This document shows, in pieces, positions 10,324 to 17,232 of a stretch of DNA of 64,000 nt. The stretch is taken from the NCBI GenBank assembly GCA_012960505.1, contig DUBC01000008.1:80100-144099 (forward strand), given 5' to 3'. The stretch comes from Verrucomicrobiales bacterium. GTDB lineage: Bacteria > Verrucomicrobiota > Verrucomicrobiia > Verrucomicrobiales > DEV007. Both the position numbers and the translations under genes were made by a program. Under the pieces are notes generated by a model. It was not told the origin of the DNA and made no database searches. It was given only the letters and a program-made list of their open reading frames with translations. Each line of letters begins with the position of its first letter. Within the stretch, counting starts at the first letter, position 1.

Positions 10324-11132
10324 TAATTTCTCCTCTTCTTAGAAAACATCCATCGATAAAATTCAGGCCCTGAGAGTACGGTCCGTTTTGCTCCATGAGC
10401 TTCGTTAGGATAAATTTTAATTTTCGCCTGACCCCCACCCGCTTTTCGAATTGCAGCAACCATACGTTCAGAACGTTCAGCTGGAACGACTCGGTCCTTC
10501 TTTCCAGCAAAAGCGTAAACAGGAACTTGAGCAAGTTTAGCCGCCCATTTATCTAAATCAGGAGTAACGTCCTTAGGACCTCCAGGGCCAATTCCACCAA
10601 CGATGGGCAAAATAGCTGCAAAGTGCTCAGGATTATGCCCCCCCCAAAGCCATGAACCATAACCTCCAAAACTGTTACCAGTTAGATAGATCCTGTTGGC
10701 ATCCATGGGTAGAGTTTTTTTCAACTGCTCAAGAAACAAGTTAAGTTCTTCAACTTTCCATGTTCCTCTCCCTCCATTCCTCGATTCTTTTAAGCATTGT
10801 GGAGCAATAATAATGCACTGCTCTTTGGTGAACTTTTGAATTCCTTTTAATAGAGGCATTACCTGCCGTTTAATCACATTTATGTCATTCCCTTTTCCTC
10901 CTGCACCATGAAGATAAATTATTAATGGAGTTTTTAATTTAGGGTTTTTCTTTGGAACAAAAGCTACGAACTGAGAATTTAGTGATTCGACCTTATGAAG
11001 GATATTTTTATCAAGGCTCAGAGATTTTAGGTCTTCATTACTATCTTCAGCACCACAAATTGTTGGATTTTCAGCATTACCATAAGCAAAACCAAGTGCC
11101 GCAATTGAAGTAATTATAACTATTTTTTTCAT
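10323..11132 (-). CDS. Secreted alpha/beta hydrolase (esterase/dienelactone-hydrolase-like)
   Basis: 269 residues with a signal peptide (MKKIVIITSIAALGFAYGNA). The alpha/beta-hydrolase signs are the oxyanion segment IYLHGAGGKGND, the nucleophile elbow GNSFGGYGSW, an acid in AGKKDRVVPAERSE and a histidine in NEAHGAKR. The arrangement is typical of prolyl-oligopeptidase-like or phospholipase/carboxylesterase proteins, many of which remove acyl groups from polysaccharides. The ATG overlaps the stop of the upstream gene by one base (TAATG), and its own stop overlaps the apparent ATA start of the next gene. The substrate is unknown; closeness to the glycan-degradation genes makes a carbohydrate esterase possible. 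Confidence 0.8.
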   Translation of the reverse strand: MKKIVIITSIAALGFAYGNAENPTICGAEDSNEDLKSLSLDKNILHKVESLNSQFVAFVPKKNPKLKTPLIIYLHGAGGKGNDINVIKRQVMPLLKGIQKFTKEQCIIIAPQCLKESRNGGRGTWKVEELNLFLEQLKKTLPMDANRIYLTGNSFGGYGSWLWGGHNPEHFAAILPIVGGIGPGGPKDVTPDLDKWAAKLAQVPVYAFAGKKDRVVPAERSERMVAAIRKAGGGQAKIKIYPNEAHGAKRTVLSGPEFYRWMFSKKRRN

Positions 11133-11572
11133 TATTTATTTTCTATATCAAAGCCATTGGGCATTACTGCTGAATAAGCATTATCTTTTTTATCATAAAG
11201 GTAAGCTGTGATTTTATCTCCTTTTTTAGGTATTCTCTCATGCCCTTGCGATCCTGGATAAGAAGGGATTCTGACACTAGGCGTCCATGCTCTAATTATA
11301 ATTTTGTCAGTTAATTTAATTTCAGAACCTTTTCCAATACCAGTGACCTTGACTTTAATTGTAAAGATACGATCAAGATGAACACCAAAAGCTCTTTCTG
11401 TTTTAGACTTTCGAATCATCGAAGTTACCTCAAGGACTTCACCAGTAACAATATGACTTGCAATTTCTTTTAATGCTTTAGGGCTTAGGGGCGCGATAGC
11501 TGCCCATGCAAAACCAACCTGTAGAACTAAGAATCCAATAGTTGATAACAAAAAATTATATTTTTTCATCAA
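11132..11572 (-). CDS. Secreted protein of unknown function, likely all-beta
   Basis: 146 residues with a signal peptide (MMKKYNFLLSTIGFLVLQVGFAWA) and a soluble domain rich in beta strands (HIVTGEVLEV, FTIKVKVTGIGKG, DKIIIRAW). It resembles small OB-fold-like exported proteins I associate with Planctomycetota and Verrucomicrobiota, but I cannot name a family. It is the first gene of a three-gene operon with one-base stop/start overlaps and probably acts in the periplasm with the hydrolase that follows. Confidence 0.65.
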   Translation of the reverse strand: MMKKYNFLLSTIGFLVLQVGFAWAAIAPLSPKALKEIASHIVTGEVLEVTSMIRKSKTERAFGVHLDRIFTIKVKVTGIGKGSEIKLTDKIIIRAWTPSVRIPSYPGSQGHERIPKKGDKITAYLYDKKDNAYSAVMPNGFDIENK

Positions 11573-11622
11573 TTATTATATACGAATAAAGAACCACCAT
11601 TGCTTTCCTTAGACAAAAAAAG

Positions 11623-11696
11623 CACGCCCGAGAGGATTCGAACCCCCAACTTCCTGATCCGTAATCAGGCACTCTATCCAGTTGAGCTACGGGCGC
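11623..11696 (-). tRNA. tRNA-Arg (anticodon ACG)
   Basis: The minus strand folds into a full cloverleaf. The acceptor arm is GCGCCCG pairing with CGGGCGT (one G-U end pair). The D arm contains AGCTCAACTGGATAGAGT. The anticodon arm CCTGA-TTACGGA-TCAGG gives anticodon ACG, and the T arm has the GGTTCGAATCC loop. ACG reads CGU and, once its A34 is deaminated to inosine by TadA, also CGC and CGA. The CCA end is not encoded (3' end ...CGT then G), so a tRNA nucleotidyltransferase must add it. Confidence 0.95.
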
Positions 11697-11712
11697 TTAT
11701 TTTATTAATAGA

Positions 11713-11718
11713 ATTATA
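11713..11718 (-). promoter_or_regulatory. Putative -10 box of the tRNA-Arg gene
   Basis: A perfect TATAAT on the minus strand ends 16 bases before the 5' end of the tRNA. No good -35 box lies 16-18 bases further upstream, so this is a partial promoter match. Confidence 0.45.
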
Positions 11719-11951
11719 TAACAAATTTCGTTTAAAAGAATGGATAGATAAGCAAAACACTAGCTTTCCGCAACATAAAGTTTAAAGGATTTCAGGCTCA
11801 CGATTTACAAATCAGCATTCTATTATATTGCAAATATCTACTAGTAATTAATGCCTAATTCCTTCTGTCCCTTTATTGAATCACTATTCATAAAGGAATC
11901 ATCTGACTACAAATTAAATACCTAACAAGCCGAAATGATTGGGAATTAGCT

Positions 11952-12365
11952 TTATTTTATAACATAGGTCGTATTTCTTTTTGCCCCCTGTTTCTTCAAA
12001 CCTTTGGTATTCTGAAGAATGTTCCTCACTTGATTTACTGGCCTGCCAACTTTTGCGCAAATTTCAGAAATGCTATGAGGAGAACGTGATATATATTTGT
12101 TTATCTGATTTTGTAATTTTATCTTATCTTCTTTAGTGAGTCTCTGCCGACTCGAAGCGCTTTTAGTGTGAGTCTTTTTATCATTTTTTCTAACGCTGAC
12201 CTTGAAGACAAAATCTTCATTGAATGTCTGGACATATTCCTGACCAAGATTCTCTATTTCTTTTTTCTTCTGTATGATTGTTTTTTTTAACTCAGCGCTG
12301 GCTTCACGTTTAAGTGAATCAATTTTTTGCTCTAAAGTTTTAATTTTTTGTATTCTACTAATCAT
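11952..12365 (-). CDS. Small coiled-coil protein with a putative winged-helix DNA-binding end
   Basis: 137 residues. Residues 1-50 are a charged heptad-like helix (IQKIKTLEQKIDSLKREA). A basic linker follows (~58-75). The last ~50 residues (SPHSISEICAKVGRPVNQVR ... KKQGAKRNTTYVIK) fit a helix-turn-helix plus wing, as in small MarR/IclR-like domains that sense nothing themselves. By analogy it could be a nucleoid-associated or regulatory protein. It stands alone between a tRNA and a lipoprotein gene, with an AT-rich leader upstream that has an 11-bp inverted repeat. The assignment is from pattern only. Confidence 0.6.
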   Translation of the reverse strand: MISRIQKIKTLEQKIDSLKREASAELKKTIIQKKKEIENLGQEYVQTFNEDFVFKVSVRKNDKKTHTKSASSRQRLTKEDKIKLQNQINKYISRSPHSISEICAKVGRPVNQVRNILQNTKGLKKQGAKRNTTYVIK

Positions 12366-12476
12366 TTCTCTCTAGGATATTTATGTTAATTAATGATGTG
12401 GTTTTATATCAAATATAACTTTATAAGTTTATACATTATATGAAAATTATATTGCATTCAAATCTAATATATTAAT

Positions 12477-12512
12477 TATTTTATTAATTTTAATTTCTAT
12501 TTTAATAAAATA
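12477..12512. repeat. AT-rich 11-bp inverted repeat upstream of the winged-helix-like gene
   Basis: TATTTTATTAA (12477-12487) and TTAATAAAATA (12502-12512) are perfect inverted copies around a 14-base loop, in a 200-base very AT-rich gap. It could be an operator for the neighbouring putative DNA-binding protein, a terminator for the lipoprotein gene on the same strand, or chance in AT-rich DNA. Confidence 0.45.
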
Positions 12513-12567
12513 TTTATTCGTACATAATAGAATATATTTGTTTTAAATTCCTCGTGAAAACATGCTA

Positions 12568-13506
12568 TTATTTGATTTTTATTTTCATTAACTCCAGCAT
12601 CACTTCTCCAATAATATCCAGATTTTCTTCTGAAATTGATTTCAAATTATCCCGAGAAGTGTGCCACTTCCCTTTGCTAATGTATCGTGAATCAATGATA
12701 TCCAAAGCAGGGATTCCTGCTGCATTAAGAGGAACATGATCATCAGTTATCGGTGTAGGATATATTCCAAATAGAGATCTATGGCCTAAATTTTGAGCAG
12801 CTCGGTAAAGTTCTGATAGTAAATTTGAAGGGGAATCATATGGCGGATCAATACGCATACTCTTGTCACCAACTAGATCAAGAACATAAGCTGATCGTGG
12901 CTTTTTATCAATTGGAGCGCTTCTCCAAAATTTTGCATACTGGCGACTCCCATAAAGACCATCAGTTGGCGTAAAATCAACTAATGCCTCTTCACCATCA
13001 AAGAAAACAAGCTCAACTCCACTTGCTATTTCAGGAGAATTAGAAAAAACTCGAGCCAATTCCAGTAATACTCCAGTACTTGATCCTCCATCGTTCGCTC
13101 CTATAAATTCTACACCTTTTACTATCTTAGTATCGTAATGTGAGCATAATAAAATAACATTTCCCCCATTCTTCCACTCAATATCATTATCACGGGCTAT
13201 AGGGAATCGCGCCCTAAGATTAATAAATCTTATAGATCCATTAGGAGTGTCATCATTGAATGATTGGCGAACCGTGAGCCATCCAAACTCTTGCAATTTT
13301 CCCTCTATGTATAAGCGTGCATGCTCAATGGATTGGGTTCCTGGAATGCGAGGACCAAAATTCACCAATTTTTGCACATGCTGATACGCATTGGCGCCTG
13401 AAAATTGACTTTTATTTGGTTTGCATCCCTCCAAAAAAACAAATGCAATACCAAAAAGAAGAGCAAAAGAAATAAGAGTATAGATTCTCTTATAACTAAT
13501 CTGCAT
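12568..13506 (-). CDS. M28-family lipoprotein, glutaminyl-peptide cyclotransferase-like
   Basis: 312 residues from ATG 13506 (a GTG at 13515 would add MRP). The lipobox FLEGC places it as a membrane-anchored periplasmic or outer-membrane lipoprotein. The sequence follows glutaminyl cyclases of the M28 fold: HYDTK, GANDGGSSTG, ELVFFDGEEA, DGLYGSRQYA, DLVGD and TDDHVPLNAAGIPALDIID, giving the metal ligands Asp, Glu and His of the single-zinc site. These enzymes turn N-terminal Gln or Glu into pyroglutamate. An aminopeptidase role is the alternative, because both groups share the fold. The start lies inside the 3' end of parB, so the two overlap by 11 bases on the same strand. Confidence 0.8.
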   Translation of the reverse strand: MQISYKRIYTLISFALLFGIAFVFLEGCKPNKSQFSGANAYQHVQKLVNFGPRIPGTQSIEHARLYIEGKLQEFGWLTVRQSFNDDTPNGSIRFINLRARFPIARDNDIEWKNGGNVILLCSHYDTKIVKGVEFIGANDGGSSTGVLLELARVFSNSPEIASGVELVFFDGEEALVDFTPTDGLYGSRQYAKFWRSAPIDKKPRSAYVLDLVGDKSMRIDPPYDSPSNLLSELYRAAQNLGHRSLFGIYPTPITDDHVPLNAAGIPALDIIDSRYISKGKWHTSRDNLKSISEENLDIIGEVMLELMKIKIK

Positions 13507-14401
13507 CGGTCGCACCGATCAGCTCAAGTATTCGCTGAAGATCTTCGTTATTGTAATATTCGATTTCAATCTTACCCTTCTTTGTCCCTTGATGAATTTG
13601 CACTTGCGTAGATAGCCTATCCCTCAAACGTTCCTGAACCTTGGATAAAGCAGCCGATAACTGCCCTTGCGTCTTATTTCTTGAACTTACTGTTTTTTTA
13701 GTATCAGGATTTAAATGCTCACTGATAAGCTTTTCAGCAGTTCTAACAGTCATTCCGCTTTTAATGATTTGATCAGCAAGAACGGTCTGCTCATTTTTAA
13801 GCTTAACACCAAGAATAACCTTGGCATGGCCAATGCTTATGTACCCGGCCACCAGATACTTTTGAACCTCACTCGAAAGGTCAAGGAGGCGCATAGCATT
13901 TGCAACTGTCGCACGATTTTTACCAACTCTTGTTGCGATTTCCTCTTGCGTCATTCCAAAGTCTTTCGCCAATCGTGTATAGGCCTGAGCCTCTTCGACG
14001 GGGTTCAAATCTTCACGCTGAAGATTTTCAATGAGCGCCATTTCAAGAACATCCCTGTCACTCGCTTCACGGAAAATTACAGAAACTGATTCGACCTCTA
14101 ATTTCTGACAGGCCCTCCAACGACGTTCCCCAGCAATAAGCTCCAGTTTACTTTTAACTTTCCGAACAATCAGAGGCTGAATAACTCCATGCTCCCTAAT
14201 GGACTCAACAAGCTCATTAAGCGATTCATCACTAAAATGCTTTCTCGGTTGTAGTGGACTCGGCACAATGTCTGTAAGCACGGCGGTAACCACTCGATCT
14301 CCTGGCCCGGGATCCATACTGACAGGCGTTGCTTTGGAACTGTCCTTAGTGACTTTTCCAATTAATGCACCTAATCCTTTTCCTAAAGCCGGTTTGGCCA
14401 T
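13496..14401 (-). CDS. parB: Chromosome-partitioning protein ParB
   Basis: 301 residues with the ParB hallmarks: the N-terminal MAKPALGKGLGALIG peptide that contacts ParA, the CTP-binding region (IVPSPLQPRKHFSDESL, GERRWRA), and a helix-turn-helix near residues 150-180 (MTQEEIATRVGKNRATVANA) for parS. The protein loads at parS near the origin and organises chromosome segregation. No parA gene lies on either side, which differs from the usual parAB pair; infA is upstream on the same strand. I found no classic parS palindrome in the window. Confidence 0.95.
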   Translation of the reverse strand: MAKPALGKGLGALIGKVTKDSSKATPVSMDPGPGDRVVTAVLTDIVPSPLQPRKHFSDESLNELVESIREHGVIQPLIVRKVKSKLELIAGERRWRACQKLEVESVSVIFREASDRDVLEMALIENLQREDLNPVEEAQAYTRLAKDFGMTQEEIATRVGKNRATVANAMRLLDLSSEVQKYLVAGYISIGHAKVILGVKLKNEQTVLADQIIKSGMTVRTAEKLISEHLNPDTKKTVSSRNKTQGQLSAALSKVQERLRDRLSTQVQIHQGTKKGKIEIEYYNNEDLQRILELIGATDAD

Positions 14402-14513
14402 GTCATGAGGCTAGGCGAAACTGACGAAACTGGCAAGATAAGCCGTAAGAAAAATAAACCTCAAAAAAACAGGATTAAACCTGTAATTCGCATCAAATAG
14501 AAATGCGTTAATC

Positions 14514-14828
14514 TTAACCTAATCGATAAGTAATACGGGCCTTATCAATATCGTAAGGAGAAACCTCTAACTTAACCCTATCCCCAACCACCAACCGAAT
14601 AAATCTTTTGCGCATTTTGCCGGAAATATGTGCTAATAGCTCATGCCCATTCGACAATTTTACTTTAAACATCGTACCAGCCAATACAGCTGAAATTGTT
14701 CCTTCTGCTTCTTGCGACTTATCAGCACCCGCTCCTTCACGACGACGACGACTTCCGTCCGCGATAGCCCTTTTGTCTACTCTTCTTGAGCGTGCTTTTC
14801 GTGCTCTGGTCCGTTTTTCGTTGCCCAT
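14514..14828 (-). CDS. infA: Translation initiation factor IF-1 with an N-terminal basic extension
   Basis: The OB-fold core ([20 protein letters not shown] ... [20 protein letters not shown] ... [13 protein letters not shown]) matches IF-1 and would bind the 30S A site. The protein is 104 residues against the usual ~72. About 35 extra N-terminal residues are very basic ([16 protein letters not shown], then SRRRREG). No alternative start lies between the extension and the core, so the tail appears real. It lies 112 bases upstream of parB on the same strand. Confidence 0.93.
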   Translation of the reverse strand: MGNEKRTRARKARSRRVDKRAIADGSRRRREGAGADKSQEAEGTISAVLAGTMFKVKLSNGHELLAHISGKMRKRFIRLVVGDRVKLEVSPYDIDKARITYRLG

Positions 14829-14870
14829 AAATAATTAATTTGTCGCTCTCTTAAATCGAAAGTTAATTGT

Positions 14871-14879
14871 ATTCTAACA
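14871..14879 (-). promoter_or_regulatory. Putative extended -10 promoter for infA
   Basis: The minus strand reads TGTTAGAAT, a TGn-extended -10 box, about 43 bases before the infA ATG. Just upstream, ATGTGT occurs three times in a row (plus-strand complement near 14878-14903), which could be a regulator site. Confidence 0.35.
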
Positions 14880-14972
14880 CATTTTTTACACATTTACACA
14901 TTTTCATAAGTTTTATTCATATAAAAATAAATGCAAGCTGCACTCATCAAATCTAAAATCCTTTAAATTGCC

Positions 14973-16241
14973 ATGAGCTTTGATTTTAAATTTTCCTCTT
15001 TCGGAGAAAAACTTGAACAAAAAGGAGGGATCGTGGACCTCATGCAAGATTTGGGAGATGCACTCAATGAACAAACTAGTATGCGAATGATGGGAGGTGG
15101 AAACCCAGCAGCAATACCAGAAGTTCAATCTATTTGGAGAAAACGAACTGCAGAACTTTTAGCAAAAGAAAACAATTTTAATTCAACCTTAGTCAACTAC
15201 GATCCACCATCAGGAAATCCAAAATTCTTAAGTGCAGTTGCAAAAACTCTTAACCATGAATACGGATGGAATTTAAAATCAAAGAACATAGCCGTCACCT
15301 CCGGTGCACAGACTGCCTTCTTTTTTCTATTTAATATACTTGCTGGAAAATTTTCAAATGGTCAGCGGAAAAAGATTTTATTACCATTGGCTCCAGAATA
15401 TATCGGGTATGCCAATCAGGGAATGACGCAAAATATTTTCGCCGCCCAACCTGCTATAATAGAGGAAAAAGGAAAAAACCAATTCAAGTATCATGTGGAC
15501 TTCAAGCAACTTAAAATTAACGATGAGATTGCAGCCATTTGTGTTTCTAGGCCAACTAATCCCAGTGGAAATGTCCTTACTGATCAAGAAATTAATCAAC
15601 TCTCAGAAATCTCTAGATCCAAACATATTCCACTGATCATTGATAACGCATATGGGAATCCCTTTCCAGGAGTCATCTTTACAGAGGCAACTCCGATATG
15701 GGATGAACACATCATTTTAACTCTTAGCTTATCAAAGCTTGGTCTTCCTGGCACTAGAACCGGAATCGTAATTGGTTCTGAAAAAATAATAACCGCCGTG
15801 ACTTCAGCAAATGCAGTCGTTGGTCTTGCCAATAACAATATAGGTCAGGCTCTCAGCTTGCCGCTTATTGAAAGTGGAGAGTTAATTAAGATGAGCAAGA
15901 ATCTTATCCAACCATTTTACAAGGAACGTATGTTAAAAGCCCGCTCTTATGTAAAAGACTCTTTCGGCGATACTATTCCTTACAGGCTGCATGAAAGTGA
16001 GGGGGCTTTCTTTTTATGGTTTTGGTTTCCTAGTTTACCTATAACAACAATTCAACTTTACGAAAAACTTAAAAAAAGGAACGTCCTAGTCGTTCCTGGA
16101 GAATATTTCTTCTTTGGATTAGCCGATCAATGGGATCACAGCCATGAATGTATCAGAGTCACCTTTTCGCAATCTGAAAATATCGTGAAAGAAGGAATTC
16201 AAATAATTGCCGAGGAGGTCGCTAAATCGTATGGAATTTAA
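14973..16241 (+). CDS. avtA: Valine-pyruvate aminotransferase-like PLP enzyme
   Basis: 422 residues of a fold-type I aminotransferase that in the AvtA family converts valine and pyruvate to 2-oxoisovalerate and alanine. Visible are the MMGGGNPAAIP entry loop, YDPPSGNP, the cofactor region RPTNPSGNVLTD and the PLP-lysine segment TLSLSKLGLPGTRTG. The C-terminal domain holds the substrate arginine near CIRVTFSQ. It is transcribed away from infA across a 144-bp gap and converges with mtnP. Leucine-pathway genes (leuCD) are elsewhere in the window. Confidence 0.85.
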   Translation: MSFDFKFSSFGEKLEQKGGIVDLMQDLGDALNEQTSMRMMGGGNPAAIPEVQSIWRKRTAELLAKENNFNSTLVNYDPPSGNPKFLSAVAKTLNHEYGWNLKSKNIAVTSGAQTAFFFLFNILAGKFSNGQRKKILLPLAPEYIGYANQGMTQNIFAAQPAIIEEKGKNQFKYHVDFKQLKINDEIAAICVSRPTNPSGNVLTDQEINQLSEISRSKHIPLIIDNAYGNPFPGVIFTEATPIWDEHIILTLSLSKLGLPGTRTGIVIGSEKIITAVTSANAVVGLANNNIGQALSLPLIESGELIKMSKNLIQPFYKERMLKARSYVKDSFGDTIPYRLHESEGAFFLWFWFPSLPITTIQLYEKLKKRNVLVVPGEYFFFGLADQWDHSHECIRVTFSQSENIVKEGIQIIAEEVAKSYGI

Positions 16242-16244
16242 CCT

Positions 16245-17126
16245 CTATAAGAATCTCCCTATAATCGGCTCAAGCTTTAGTTTTGTTTTCTCTGGCCAAA
16301 TTGAAGGGTCTGTCAAAATTGCATTAGAAAGTGCTGTATGAGCGGGCCAGTTCGGCTCCTTTGGGATTCGAGAGATTACCGCGGAAATAATTTCCTTCGC
16401 TGATTGAGCATTAGCTTTTAAGTGACCCATAACCGTTTCTGCAGTGACTGGATCTTCTTCGATTTTCCAGCAATCATAATCTGTTACCATCGAAAGGGTA
16501 GCTAAAGCCATTTCAGCTTCTCTTGCCAGCTTAGCCTCGGGCAAATTGGTCATCCCTATCACGTCAAAACCTAATCTTTGATTATTCAAAGATTCGGCTC
16601 GAGTCGAGAATGCCGGGCCATCCATATTCACATAAGTTCCCCCATTGTGAACTTTCCCTCGGTGCATCTTATTAGCAGTTTCAAAAAGTAAAGATCTTAA
16701 TTCTTCACTGACAGGATCCCCAAATGCAACATGCACGCATATCCCATCCCCAAAAAAAGTATGCTCATTTCTTCGACTTGTTCTATCAAAATACTGATCA
16801 GGAAGAACGATATCCCTAGGGGCATACTCATCTTGCAAGCTGCCCACAGCTGTCACTGCAATGACCCAACGAACCCCTAAAGATTTAAGTGCCCAGAAGT
16901 TGGCCCTATGATTTAATTCATGAGGCAAGATCGTATGCCCCTTGCCGTGACGAGGAAGAAAAAATACTCTTCTACCTTCAATATGACACTCGGTAATATC
17001 GGCTGAAGGAGCACCGTAAGGTGTTCTTATTACGTGATTATCAATCTTTTCAGCTCCTTCGATCTCGTAAAGCCCGCTACCTCCAATGATAGCAATTGCA
17101 GGCTCTTGATCATCGATATTTGTCAT
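16245..17126 (-). CDS. mtnP: S-methyl-5'-thioadenosine phosphorylase
   Basis: 293 residues of the MTAP family, which splits methylthioadenosine into adenine and 5-methylthioribose-1-phosphate for methionine salvage. The phosphate-binding start IIGGSGLY, the RTPYGAPSADI segment, FLPRHGKGHTILPHELNHRANFWAL and NMDGPAFSTRAES are all present. GMTNLPEAKLAREAE is the substrate-pocket motif in which PEA favours methylthioadenosine over purine nucleosides. Adenine would feed the apt gene at 45236, and methionine synthases are also in the window. Confidence 0.93.
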   Translation of the reverse strand: MTNIDDQEPAIAIIGGSGLYEIEGAEKIDNHVIRTPYGAPSADITECHIEGRRVFFLPRHGKGHTILPHELNHRANFWALKSLGVRWVIAVTAVGSLQDEYAPRDIVLPDQYFDRTSRRNEHTFFGDGICVHVAFGDPVSEELRSLLFETANKMHRGKVHNGGTYVNMDGPAFSTRAESLNNQRLGFDVIGMTNLPEAKLAREAEMALATLSMVTDYDCWKIEEDPVTAETVMGHLKANAQSAKEIISAVISRIPKEPNWPAHTALSNAILTDPSIWPEKTKLKLEPIIGRFL

Positions 17127-17232
17127 AATCGCAGATTAACTGGATATAAAAAAAGGTCTAGCTGTAATAAGCTAAATAAGCTTATCTATAACACTATTTA
17201 CCGGAATAGAAACCAAGTGTAATTTTTGTCAA

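Noticed and set aside
10265..10534. 89-residue minus-strand open frame
   Set aside because: Antiphase to the alpha/beta hydrolase, whose domain motifs are clear.
13496..14500. parS site near parB
   Set aside because: No sequence resembling the TGTTTCACGTGAAACA palindrome was found.
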